Shown: positions 25,202-32,969, counted from the first letter of the stretch. The stretch: 64,000 nucleotides of DNA from JASGIT01 sp047601665 (GCA_047601665.1 JASGIT010000001.1:1550001-1614000), one strand, 5' to 3'. Numbers and translations are program-made. Notes: generated from the sequence alone by a model not told the origin.

Positions 25202-26074
25202 ATGGCCCGCATCACTGCATCCGTCTACACCTCGCACGTGCCCGCCATCGGCGCGGCCATGGACCTGGGCAAGACCCGGGAAGACTACTGGAAGCCGCTG
25301 TTCCAGGGCTACGAGTTCTCGCGCCAGTGGATGAAGGACAACAAGCCCGACGTGGTCTTCCTGGTCTACAACGACCACGCGACCGCGTTCAGCCTGAGCC
25401 TGATTCCCACCTTCGCCATCGGCACCGGCGCGCGCTTCGCGCCCGCCGACGAGGGCTGGGGGCCGCGCCCCGTGCCGCCGGTCATCGGCCACCCCGACCT
25501 GGCGAGCCACATCGCGCAGAGCGTCATCCAGCAGGACTTCGACCTCACCATCGTCAACGAGATGGACGTGGACCACGGCCTCACCGTGCCCCTCTCGCTC
25601 ATGTGCGGCGAGCAGGACGCGCAGACCGGCGCCTGGCCCTGCCCCGTCATCCCCTTCGCGGTGAACGTGGTGCAGTACCCCGTGCCCTCGGGCCAGCGCT
25701 GCTTCAACCTGGGCCGCGCCATCCGCCGCGCGGTGGAGAGCTACGACGAAGACCTCAACGTCCACATCTGGGGCACGGGCGGCATGAGCCACCAGCTGCA
25801 GGGCGCGCGCGCGGGCCTGATCAACAAGGAGTGGGACAACCTGTTCCTCGACCGCCTGATCGACAACCCCCACGGCCTCACGCAGATGCCGCACATCGAC
25901 TACGTGCGCGAGGCGGGTTCGGAGGGCATCGAGCTCGTCATGTGGCTGATCGCGCGCGGCGCGATGGCCGACATCGACAGCCCCGCCAGGCCGCCGAAAG
26001 TGACGCACCGCTTCTACCATGTCCCCGCATCCAACACGGCCGTAGGCCACCTCATCCTGGAGAACCAAGCATGA
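25202..26074 (+). CDS. ligB: Protocatechuate 4,5-dioxygenase, beta (catalytic) subunit
   Basis: Fe(II)-dependent class III extradiol dioxygenase (LigB; PmdB) that opens protocatechuate to 4-carboxy-2-hydroxymuconate-6-semialdehyde. It has 290 residues. The metal and catalytic residues expected for the family are visible: His12 in VYTSHVPAIG, His59 in YNDHATAF, MDVDHGL, and the glutamate in GSEGIELVMW near residue 242. GGAGG lies 6 nt upstream of the ATG at 25202. Its TGA overlaps the ligC ATG. Confidence 0.96.
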   Translation: MARITASVYTSHVPAIGAAMDLGKTREDYWKPLFQGYEFSRQWMKDNKPDVVFLVYNDHATAFSLSLIPTFAIGTGARFAPADEGWGPRPVPPVIGHPDLASHIAQSVIQQDFDLTIVNEMDVDHGLTVPLSLMCGEQDAQTGAWPCPVIPFAVNVVQYPVPSGQRCFNLGRAIRRAVESYDEDLNVHIWGTGGMSHQLQGARAGLINKEWDNLFLDRLIDNPHGLTQMPHIDYVREAGSEGIELVMWLIARGAMADIDSPARPPKVTHRFYHVPASNTAVGHLILENQA

Positions 26075-27021
26075 CCATCAAAGTAGCCCTGGCCGGCGCC
26101 GGCGCGTTCGGCATCAAGCACCTGGACGGCATCAAGAACATCGACGGCGTGGAAGTCGTCTCGCTCATCAGCCGCGACCTGGAAAAGACCCGCGAAGTGG
26201 CCAACCAGTACGGCATCGCGCACGTGACCACCGACCTGGCCGACAGCCTCGCGCTCAAGGAAGTGGATGCTGTCATCCTCTGCACCCCCACGCAGATGCA
26301 CGCCGCGCAGACCAAGGCCTGCCTGGAGGCGGGCAAGCACGTGCAGGTCGAAATCCCGCTGTGCGACGTGCTGAAAGAGGGCGAGGAAGTGCTGGCCCTG
26401 CAGCAGAAAGTGGGCAAGGTCGCCATGGTGGGCCACACCCGCCGCTTCAACCCCAGCCACCAGTGGGTGCACAAGAAGATCGAGGCGGGCGAGTTCCACA
26501 TCCAGCAGATGGACGTGCAGACCTACTTCTTCCGCCGCACCAACATGAACGCGCTGGGCCAGGCGCGCTCGTGGACGGACCACCTGCTGTGGCACCACGC
26601 CGCGCACACCGTGGACCTGTTCGCGTACCAGGCCGGCAGCCCCATCGTGAAGGCCAACGCCGTGCAGGGCCCCATCCACCCCACGCTGGGCATCGCCATG
26701 GACATGAGCATCCAGCTCAAGGCCGAAAACGGCGCGATCTGCACGCTCAGCCTGAGCTTCAACAACGACGGCCCGCTGGGCACCTTCTTCCGCTACATCG
26801 GCGACACGGGCACCTACATCGCCCGCTACGATGACCTGGTGAATGGCAAGGAAGAAAAGATCGACGTGAGCAAGGTCGATGTGTCCATGAACGGCATCGA
26901 GCTGCAGGACCGCGAATTCTTCGCCGCCATCCGCGAAGGCCGCGAGCCCAACTCCAGCATCGCCCAGGTCATGCCTTGCTACCGCGTGCTGCACCAATTG
27001 GAGCAACAATTGCAGGCTTGA
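26071..27021 (+). CDS. ligC: 4-Carboxy-2-hydroxymuconate-6-semialdehyde dehydrogenase
   Basis: NAD(P)+-dependent enzyme of the Gfo/Idh/MocA fold (LigC; PmdC) that oxidises the ring-cleavage hemiacetal to 2-pyrone-4,6-dicarboxylate. It has 316 residues. The Rossmann segment is VALAGAGAFGIKHLDGI, followed by DAVILCTPTQMHA and the substrate-domain pattern VGHTRRFNPSHQWVHKKIE and WHHAAHTVDLFAYQ. It overlaps ligB by 4 bp. The order E-F-D-A-B-C (with a Bug insertion) is that of the Comamonas pmd operon. Confidence 0.95.
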   Translation: MTIKVALAGAGAFGIKHLDGIKNIDGVEVVSLISRDLEKTREVANQYGIAHVTTDLADSLALKEVDAVILCTPTQMHAAQTKACLEAGKHVQVEIPLCDVLKEGEEVLALQQKVGKVAMVGHTRRFNPSHQWVHKKIEAGEFHIQQMDVQTYFFRRTNMNALGQARSWTDHLLWHHAAHTVDLFAYQAGSPIVKANAVQGPIHPTLGIAMDMSIQLKAENGAICTLSLSFNNDGPLGTFFRYIGDTGTYIARYDDLVNGKEEKIDVSKVDVSMNGIELQDREFFAAIREGREPNSSIAQVMPCYRVLHQLEQQLQA

Positions 27022-27029
27022 ATGAAACA

Positions 27030-27160
27030 CCCCCTATGTCGCTGCGCTCCATCCCCCTCAAGGGGGACGACGGCCTTTGCTGCGGGGCGGCCCTTGCTGG
27101 CCGTCCGCTGGCCTGGGCCGCGCCGGTTTCAGGCGATGTGGGCGGTGTAGCCGCGTAATG
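27030..27160 (+). repeat. Probable second dispersed repeat, with CCCCCTCAAGGGGG hairpin
   Basis: The 162-bp gap between ligC and the next gene holds CACCCCCTATGTCGCTGCGC, a perfect short hairpin at 27053-27066 (CCCCC-TCAA-GGGGG), then GC-rich sequence to about 27160. From memory, similar sequence occurs between genes in related genomes; within this window I find only one copy. It might be a weak terminator or processing site within the operon. Confidence 0.4.
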
Positions 27161-27183
27161 GACAACCGAGAAAGTGTGAACGT

Positions 27184-28047
27184 ATGACGACCATCGACCG
27201 CGAAGACGTGCCCGACCGCCCCAACCGGCTGGGCATCGACGGCATCGAATTCATCGAGTACACCACCAGCCGCCCCCAGGCGCTGGGCCAGGTGCTGGAG
27301 CGCATGGGCTTCAAGCCCGTGGCGCGGCACCGTTCGCGCGAGGTCACGCTGTACCGCCAGGGCGGCATGAACCTGGTCGTCAACGCCAGCCTTGACGACG
27401 CGCGCGGCAGCGAGCAGCCCGTCATCTCCGCCGTGGCCCTGCGCGTGCGCAACGCGCTGCAGGCGCACCAGCGCTGCCTCGACCTCGGCGCGTGGGAAGT
27501 GCCCAGCCACGCGCAGGCAATGGAGCTGCACATCCCCGCCATCCACGGCCCGGGCGGCAGCCGCTTCTACTTCGTCGACCGGTGGAAGGAGTTCTCCATC
27601 TACGACATCGACTTCGTGCCGATTCCGTCCGTGGACCAGCACCCGCCCGCGCTGGCCGACATGCGCTACTTCGGCGTGGTGCAGTACATCGGCACCGACC
27701 GCAGTGTGGACTGGATCACCTACTATGAGCGCATGTTCGACTTCCACACGCTGCCCGACGAGGAGCGCTTCGGCATCCTGCCCAAGGGCACGCTGATGCG
27801 CAGCCCCTGCGGCGGCTTCCTGTGGCAGTTGATCGAGCCCGACATGATCAGCATGGACCAGGACTCGCCCGAGAGCCTGCAGCGCATCGGCCTGGGCGCG
27901 CCCGACGTGGAGCGCGCCGTGCAGGCGCTCAAGGCCAACGGCGTGGAGTTCGTCGAATCCAGCCGCCTGCACCCCGACGACCGCGGCGCGCTCACGCGCA
28001 ATGCCCTCGGTTCCGTCGCGTTCGAGCTGGTGCACCAGGGGGATTGA
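27184..28047 (+). CDS. Free-standing HPPD-like (VOC) protein matching the C-terminal half of QuiC1
   Basis: 287 residues with two glyoxalase/VOC half-domains: GIDGIEFIEYTTSRPQALGQ...RHRSREVTLYRQGGMNLVVN, and MRYFGVVQYIG...QRIGLGAPDVERAVQALKANG...SVAFELV. This is the layout of 4-hydroxyphenylpyruvate dioxygenase and of the C-terminal half of fused dehydroshikimate dehydratases. In those proteins the metal is held by two His and one Glu. Here the positions read YFGVV and QRIGLG, so both His appear lost, while the Glu in AFELV remains. It is thus probably not a dioxygenase. The next gene, 1 bp downstream, encodes the missing N-terminal half of the fusion. Confidence 0.82.
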   Translation: MTTIDREDVPDRPNRLGIDGIEFIEYTTSRPQALGQVLERMGFKPVARHRSREVTLYRQGGMNLVVNASLDDARGSEQPVISAVALRVRNALQAHQRCLDLGAWEVPSHAQAMELHIPAIHGPGGSRFYFVDRWKEFSIYDIDFVPIPSVDQHPPALADMRYFGVVQYIGTDRSVDWITYYERMFDFHTLPDEERFGILPKGTLMRSPCGGFLWQLIEPDMISMDQDSPESLQRIGLGAPDVERAVQALKANGVEFVESSRLHPDDRGALTRNALGSVAFELVHQGD

Positions 28048-28048
28048 G

Positions 28049-28930
28049 ATGGGCCTGATCGACCAATACGGCGCGGACACCATCACCTTCAACGGCTCGC
28101 TCGAAGCCAAGCTCGAAGCCATCGCCAAGGCCGGCTTCACGCAGGTGATGCTCAACGCGCGCGACCTCGCGGGCCACCCCGGCGGCGTGCCCGCCGCCGT
28201 GGCCGCCGTGCGCGCCAGCGGCCTGCGGACCACGGGCTTCCAGGTGCTGCGCGACTTCGAGGGGCTGTCCGACCGGCTGCACAACTACAAGGTGGACATC
28301 GCCAAGTCCATGCTGGAGATGTGCGCCGAGATCGGTGCGCCGCTGCTGCTGGCGTGCTCGTCCACCTCGCGCCACGCCACCAGCGACCTCGACGCCATCG
28401 CCGCCGACCTGCGCAAGCTCGCCATGCTCGGCATTCCGCTGGGCGTGAAGATCGCCTACGAGGGCCTCTCGTGGGGCCGCACGGTGAACGAATACACCAC
28501 CGCCTGGGACGTGGTCTGCCGCGCCGATACGCCCAACCTCGGCACCTGCCTCGACACCTTCCACATCCTCGCCGCCAAGACCCCGCTGGACGACCTGGAC
28601 GCCATCGACCCGAGCAGCATCTTCCTGGTGCAGCTGTCGGACTTCATGTGGAACGAAGCCCCCACCTTCGAGGAGCGCATGGCCACGGCGCGCACCTTCC
28701 GCGTGTTCCCCGGCGAAGGGGTGCACAGCGAGCAGGTGGCCGACTTCGTGCGCCGCATCGACCGCCTGGGCTACCGGGGCGACTACAGCTTCGAGGTGTT
28801 CAACGACGACTACCAGTCCCTGCCGCTGGACGTGGTGGCCCAGCGCGCGCGCAAGAGCGCGCTGTGGCTGCACGAAGACGTGCTGCACAAGTCCATGCCG
28901 CTGCCCGCGTGGACGCGCGAGCGCAGTTAG
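28049..28930 (+). CDS. 3-Dehydroshikimate dehydratase, free-standing TIM-barrel half
   Basis: 293-residue sugar-phosphate isomerase/epimerase-like TIM barrel. Expected reaction: 3-dehydroshikimate to protocatechuate. The metal-binding pattern of bacterial DSD enzymes is intact: Glu138 in IAYEGLSWG, Asp169 in GTCLDTFHIL, Gln195 in FLVQLSDF, Glu249 in YSFEVFNDDYQ, plus His172. Compared with QuiC1-type fusions (about 600 or more residues) it stops after the barrel. The HPPD-like half is encoded separately just upstream. The start ATG at 28049 follows the previous stop by 1 bp. It feeds the ligAB pathway encoded in the same run of genes. Confidence 0.85.
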   Translation: MGLIDQYGADTITFNGSLEAKLEAIAKAGFTQVMLNARDLAGHPGGVPAAVAAVRASGLRTTGFQVLRDFEGLSDRLHNYKVDIAKSMLEMCAEIGAPLLLACSSTSRHATSDLDAIAADLRKLAMLGIPLGVKIAYEGLSWGRTVNEYTTAWDVVCRADTPNLGTCLDTFHILAAKTPLDDLDAIDPSSIFLVQLSDFMWNEAPTFEERMATARTFRVFPGEGVHSEQVADFVRRIDRLGYRGDYSFEVFNDDYQSLPLDVVAQRARKSALWLHEDVLHKSMPLPAWTRERS

Positions 28931-28945
28931 CAATATCAAAAAAGA

Positions 28946-29023
28946 GAGCGGCCAGCGCTTGCCACTCCTCGGTTTCAGGCATGAAAATACCTGAAACCAG
29001 TGTGTAGCAAGCGCTGGCCGCTC
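28946..29023. repeat. Palindromic repeat, copy 5 (long form), bidirectional terminator
   Basis: A perfect 17-bp outer stem GAGCGGCCAGCGCTTGC / GCAAGCGCTGGCCGCTC (28946-28962 and 29007-29023) encloses a perfect 9-bp inner stem GGTTTCAGG / CCTGAAACC. It is flanked by CAAAAAAG and CTTTTTTTG. It lies between the convergent dehydratase and aroE genes and has the form of a strong two-way terminator. Confidence 0.92.
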
Positions 29024-29037
29024 CTTTTTTTGTAGTC

Positions 29038-29871
29038 CTATTCGAGCGGCACCGTCAGCCGGTCGATCACCGCCCGGGTCTGCGGGCGCACGCCGCGCCA
29101 CCAGGCGAAGGCCTCCGCCGCCTGCTCCACCAACATGCCCACGCCGTCCGCGACCTGGCGCACGCCCGCATCGCGCGTCCGGCGCAGGAAGGGCGTCAGG
29201 CCCTTGCCGTAGGCCAGTTCGTAGGCCATGCCCTGGGGGCTGAATGCGCCGGGCGGCACGGGCGGCAGTTCGCCCGTCAGGCTGGCCGAGGTGGCGTTGA
29301 CCACGAGGTCGAACGGGCCCAGCGCTTCCAGGTCCGCATAGCCGCAGGCCGTGACGCTGCCCTGGCCCGCCACCTGCGCGGCCAGCGCCCGGGCCTTGTC
29401 CACGTCGCGGTTGGCCAGCACCAGCGCGGACGGGCCGGCGGCCAGAAAAGGCAGCAGCGCGCCGCGCGCCGCCCCGCCCGCGCCCAGCAGCAGCACGCGC
29501 CGGCCCGCCAGGGGCAGGCCCAGGTTGGCCTCGATGTCGCGCAGCAGCCCGATGCCGTCGAAGTTCTCGGCCAGGATGCGGCCCGCCTCGAACTTGAGCG
29601 CATTGGCCGCGCCCGCGAGTTCGGCGCGCGCGCTGCGCTCGTCGGCCAGCGCGCAGGCTTGCAGCTTGAACGGCGCGGTCACGTTCATGCCTTTGCCGCC
29701 CGCTGCGGCAAAGGCCTTGACGGTGCCGGCAAAGGCATCGGCGGGCGCGGTCGGGCCTTCGATGGCGGTGTAGTGCATGTCCTGCCGCGCCTCCTGGGCG
29801 AACAGGCCGTGGATCAGCGGCGACTTGGTGTGGTTGATCGGATTGCCGATCACGGCGTACTGGTCGGTCAT
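29038..29871 (-). CDS. aroE: Shikimate/quinate dehydrogenase (AroE family), probably catabolic
   Basis: 277 residues. Substrate-binding NPINHTKSPLIHGLFAQEA and the catalytic Lys69 (NVTAPFK) and Asp105 (ENFDGIGLLRD) are present. The nucleotide loop is LLLGAGGAARGAL. The cofactor-selecting motif, NRT in NADP-specific AroE, reads N154-R155-D156 here. An Asp at this place usually favours NAD+, fitting oxidation of shikimate or quinate rather than biosynthesis. It is the last gene of a five-gene operon beside the dehydroshikimate dehydratase and protocatechuate genes. A biosynthetic aroE would be expected elsewhere. The start at 29871 is preceded by the CaiB stop, 7 bp away. Confidence 0.88.
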   Translation of the reverse strand: MTDQYAVIGNPINHTKSPLIHGLFAQEARQDMHYTAIEGPTAPADAFAGTVKAFAAAGGKGMNVTAPFKLQACALADERSARAELAGAANALKFEAGRILAENFDGIGLLRDIEANLGLPLAGRRVLLLGAGGAARGALLPFLAAGPSALVLANRDVDKARALAAQVAGQGSVTACGYADLEALGPFDLVVNATSASLTGELPPVPPGAFSPQGMAYELAYGKGLTPFLRRTRDAGVRQVADGVGMLVEQAAEAFAWWRGVRPQTRAVIDRLTVPLE

Positions 29872-29878
29872 GGATGCC

Positions 29879-31090
29879 TCACTTGGAAAACAGCACGCCG
29901 TCAGCCTGCATGGCGCGGATCTCATCGTCGCCAAAACCCAGCGAGCGCGCCACGTCGGCGTTGTGCTGGCCCAGGTCGGGCGCCACGTCCTGGATGCCCG
30001 TGTCGCAGTCCGAGAAGCGGAACGGCAGGTTGGGCAGGCGCAGCGTGCCCAGGCGCGGGTGCTGCTGCTCCACCACCATGCCGCGCGCCTGGATCTGCGG
30101 GTCGGCCAGCACCTCGTCGATGCGCTGCACCTTGGCGCAGGGCACGTCGATGGCGTCCAGCATTTCCAGCACCTGCGCCACGCCGCGCGCCGCCACCCAG
30201 GGCTTGACCACGGAGAGGATGTACTCGCGCTGCGCGTTGCGGCCCGTGCCGTCGTGCAGCCGCGCGTCGGCGCCAAAGCCCGCTGGGCCGCCGTGGGCCT
30301 CGATGAGCGCGGCGAAGCGCTTCCAGGCGTCGTCCACCTGCGCGGCGATCACCAGGTCGCCGTCGGCGGCGCGGAACACGCCGTAGAGCGTAGAGGTTGG
30401 CATGTCGTGCCCCGTCTGCACGGGCAACTCGCCCTTGAGCGTGTAGCACTGCACCGCGTATTCGTGCATGGACACCAGCGTGTCGTACAGCGCCATGTCA
30501 ATGTGCTGGCCGCGCCCGCTGGCCACGCGGCCCAGCAGCGCGGCGTTGATGGCCGCCACGGCGTGGATGCCGGTGTACATGTCGCCCAGCGAGATGCGCA
30601 AGAGCGGCGGCGCCTCGCCCGGCGTGCCCACCATCTGCATGATGCCGCTCTTGGCCTCGGCGATCAGGCCGAAGCCCGCGCGGTGCGCGTCCGGCCCCGT
30701 GTGGCCGTAGGCCGAGATGGAGCAGTACACCAGCTTCGGGTTGCGCGCCGACAGCTGCGCATAGCCCAGCCCCAGCTTGTCGAGCGCGCCGGGGCGGTAG
30801 TTCTCGATGAACACGTCGGCCGAGTCGCACAGGCGCTGCATGAACGCCTTGCCGCGCGGGTCCTTCATGTCCACGCTCACGCCCTGCTTGCCCATGTTGA
30901 GCTGCAGGAAGTAGCCGCTCTGCTGGTCGTCGAGCACGGTGGCGTGCTGGCGGCCCGCGTCGCCGCTGCCGGGGCGCTCGACCTTGATGACCTCCGCGCC
31001 CAGCGCCGCGAGGCAGCGGCCCACGTAAGGCCCGGCAAGGAAGTGGCTGTAATCGACGACGCGAATGCCTGCGAGGGGACGTGCCTGCAT
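29879..31090 (-). CDS. CaiB/BaiF-type CoA transferase
   Basis: Class III acyl-CoA transferase, 403 residues, which moves CoA between carboxylic acids. Family features: the N-terminal LAGIRVVDYSHFLAGPYVGR, LGAEVIKVERPGSGD, FIENYRPGALDKLGLGY and the catalytic aspartate in ISLGDMYTGIHAVAA. A second domain has GVFRAADGDLVIAAQVDDAW. The start overlaps the MaoC stop (TGATG). With MaoC next to it, the pair could activate and then hydrate or dehydrate a dicarboxylate as its CoA thioester; the substrate is unknown. Confidence 0.93.
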   Translation of the reverse strand: MQARPLAGIRVVDYSHFLAGPYVGRCLAALGAEVIKVERPGSGDAGRQHATVLDDQQSGYFLQLNMGKQGVSVDMKDPRGKAFMQRLCDSADVFIENYRPGALDKLGLGYAQLSARNPKLVYCSISAYGHTGPDAHRAGFGLIAEAKSGIMQMVGTPGEAPPLLRISLGDMYTGIHAVAAINAALLGRVASGRGQHIDMALYDTLVSMHEYAVQCYTLKGELPVQTGHDMPTSTLYGVFRAADGDLVIAAQVDDAWKRFAALIEAHGGPAGFGADARLHDGTGRNAQREYILSVVKPWVAARGVAQVLEMLDAIDVPCAKVQRIDEVLADPQIQARGMVVEQQHPRLGTLRLPNLPFRFSDCDTGIQDVAPDLGQHNADVARSLGFGDDEIRAMQADGVLFSK

Positions 31091-31548
31091 CAGAAAGCTC
31101 CCGGACGGCGGGGAATCATCAAGCGATGTTCGCCACGCTGCACGGTCTGGCCGTGCTGGTTGATGAGTTCGGACGGCAGCACCACGATGCCCCAGCCCGG
31201 CTTGCTTTGGCTGGCGCGCATGGAGCCGACGCGGAATTTGACGTGCAGCACGTCATTGACCTTGATCGGCAGCAGAAAGTCCCAGGTCCAGCCCAGCGAC
31301 ATGCCGGGCAGGAAGCGCAGGTCGCTCTGCGTCTTGAGCCCGTCGGCGATCGACTGGCCGAACAGGCCGTGCGCGACGAGGCAGCCGAAGTGGCTGGCGT
31401 TGGCGTATGCCTCGTCCACGTGCACGGGCGTGTGGTCGCCCGTGAGGTCGGCGTAGGCCAGGATGCGCTCCTTGGTCACGGTGTATGTGGGGCTGGTGCA
31501 TTCATCGCCCTCGCGGGCGTCGTCCCAGTATTTTTCGGTGATGGTCAT
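31090..31548 (-). CDS. MaoC-like hot-dog dehydratase/hydratase
   Basis: 152 residues with a single hot-dog fold. The hydratase-2 motif is present as YADLTGDHTPVHVDEAYA, giving the Asp/His catalytic dyad, followed by FGCLVAHGLFGQSIADGL. Members hydrate 2-enoyl-CoA or related thioesters, or dehydrate beta-hydroxyacyl-CoA. It is coupled to the CoA transferase gene by TGATG overlap and lies 3 bp after the VOC gene. Substrate unknown. Confidence 0.92.
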   Translation of the reverse strand: MTITEKYWDDAREGDECTSPTYTVTKERILAYADLTGDHTPVHVDEAYANASHFGCLVAHGLFGQSIADGLKTQSDLRFLPGMSLGWTWDFLLPIKVNDVLHVKFRVGSMRASQSKPGWGIVVLPSELINQHGQTVQRGEHRLMIPRRPGAF

Positions 31549-31551
31549 GGC

Positions 31552-31941
31552 TTATGTCTCCGCGCGCGGGTTGATGGCCAGCGCCCGCGCCACGCAGGCG
31601 GCGGGCCGGGCCTGGATGAGTTCGACGGCCAGGCCGTCCGGCAGGCGCAGCCAGTTGCGGCCCTGGGGCATTTCCGCCACGCCGAAGGGGCGGGCGGCGG
31701 CGATGGCCGCTTCCAGGTCTTCACACATCACGCCCAGGTGAGCCAGGCGGCCTTCGGGGCCTTGGAACTGCGGGTCGTGGATGAACTGCAGGCCGCCCAG
31801 CGTCCAGTACTGGCGCGGGGCGTCCAGCGGGCCGTCCACCTCGCGCATCGTCATGCCCAGCACCTGCTCGAAGAAGCGGATGTGCCAGTGGATGTCGCGT
31901 ACCCAAATGGCGACGTGTTCCAGATAGGCTTTGCTGCTCAT
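31552..31941 (-). CDS. Single-domain VOC (glyoxalase-like) protein
   Basis: 129 residues with one VOC module pair: AYLEHVAIWVRDIHWHIRFF at the N-terminus with a His, RLAHLGVMCEDLEAAIAAAR in the middle with a second His, and GLAVELIQARP near the C-terminus with a Glu. The His, His and Glu positions match metal-binding VOC enzymes, so it may be an active lyase, isomerase or epimerase (methylmalonyl-CoA epimerase is one family member). Its start overlaps the stop of the panE-like gene. Confidence 0.85.
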   Translation of the reverse strand: MSSKAYLEHVAIWVRDIHWHIRFFEQVLGMTMREVDGPLDAPRQYWTLGGLQFIHDPQFQGPEGRLAHLGVMCEDLEAAIAAARPFGVAEMPQGRNWLRLPDGLAVELIQARPAACVARALAINPRAET

Positions 31942-32882
31942 GCGGGGTTCTCCTGGCGGTCGGCCATGGCGCGCTCGATGCCCTTGACGCAGGCCACCAG
32001 CGTGGCGTTGACCGGCGTGGGCACGCCGTGGCGCTGGCCCCAGCGTACGACCGCGCCGTTGATGAAGTCGATCTCGGTGACCGAGCCTTTTTCCAGGCTC
32101 TGCAGCATCGAGGTCTTGAATGTAGGCGGCAGGCCAGCGGCGGCCAATGTCCAGGCCTGTTCGGGTTGCGTGAACGACAGCTGCACGCCCCCGGCCCGCG
32201 CCACGGCCATAGCCTCGGCCACGGCGGCCAGCGCGGTCTGCTCCAGCAGCGGCTCATCGTAAAGCTGGCCATAGGTCAGCCCGGTGATGCCCGTGACCGC
32301 GCCCGTGGCCACGTTGACGAGCAGCTTGTCCCACATGGTGCCGACGATGTTGCCGCTCACCGTGGTCTCCAGGCCCGCCGCGTTGAACGCCTCGGCCACG
32401 GCCTGCACGCGCGGCGTGATGCGGCCGTCGAGCTCGCCGATGTAGGTGGCCTTGCCCGCCACGCCCGATTCGATGTGGCCCGGCGCGCGCAGCACGCCGC
32501 CCACGTAGGTCTTGCCCGCCAGCACGCGCTCGCGGCCCACGGCCTCGGCCAGCACGTCCTCGTGCCCCAGGCCGTTCTGCAGCGACAGCACCAGCGTTTC
32601 GGGGCCGACCAGCGCCATCGCGCCGCGCATCGCGGCCTCGGTGTGGAAGGACTTGACCAGCACGATGACCAGATCGGCCACGCCCGCCTCGGCGGCCTGT
32701 GTCGTGGCGCGCACGGGCACGTGGCGCGTGCCGTGGGCGCCGTCCACGCGCAGGCCGTGGCGGCGCATGGCGTCGACGTGCGGGGCCGAGCGGTTGAGCA
32801 GCCAGGTCTCGTGCCCGGCCTCGGTCAAGGCGGCGCCCAAGGCGCAGCCCAGCGCACCGGCGCCCAGAATGGCGATCTTCAT
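31938..32882 (-). CDS. 2-Dehydropantoate 2-reductase family (ketopantoate reductase-like)
   Basis: 314 residues. N-terminal Rossmann domain MKIAILGAGALGCALGAAL, then VIVLVKSFHTEAAM and LSLQNGLGHEDVL. The C-terminal helical domain has GTMWDKLLVNVATGAVTGIT with the catalytic Lys, and KTSMLQSLEKGSVTEIDFINGAV. Family members reduce ketopantoate or similar 2-keto-hydroxy acids with NADPH. Here it is the first gene of a catabolic-looking operon, so a paralogue acting on another 2-oxo acid is more likely than pantothenate synthesis. The ATG at 32882 has GGAG 6 nt upstream; another ATG lies two codons earlier. Confidence 0.88.
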   Translation of the reverse strand: MKIAILGAGALGCALGAALTEAGHETWLLNRSAPHVDAMRRHGLRVDGAHGTRHVPVRATTQAAEAGVADLVIVLVKSFHTEAAMRGAMALVGPETLVLSLQNGLGHEDVLAEAVGRERVLAGKTYVGGVLRAPGHIESGVAGKATYIGELDGRITPRVQAVAEAFNAAGLETTVSGNIVGTMWDKLLVNVATGAVTGITGLTYGQLYDEPLLEQTALAAVAEAMAVARAGGVQLSFTQPEQAWTLAAAGLPPTFKTSMLQSLEKGSVTEIDFINGAVVRWGQRHGVPTPVNATLVACVKGIERAMADRQENPA

Positions 32883-32925
32883 TGGCATCTCCGTGGAATG
32901 GGCTGCATCGTAGGAGGGGCCGTTC

Positions 32926-32961
32926 ATATTGAAAATACAATGGCTGCAATACTGCTATTGC
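32926..32961. promoter_or_regulatory. Inverted repeats in the panE-like/lysR divergent region
   Basis: A perfect palindrome GCAATA-ctgc-TATTGC lies at 32946-32961, just after an AT-rich stretch containing ATTGAAAATACAAT. This is the size and place of a LysR-type operator. It overlaps the first codons of the longer possible lysR reading frame, which favours the shorter start at 32970. Confidence 0.5.
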
Positions 32962-32969
32962 CTACAGCA

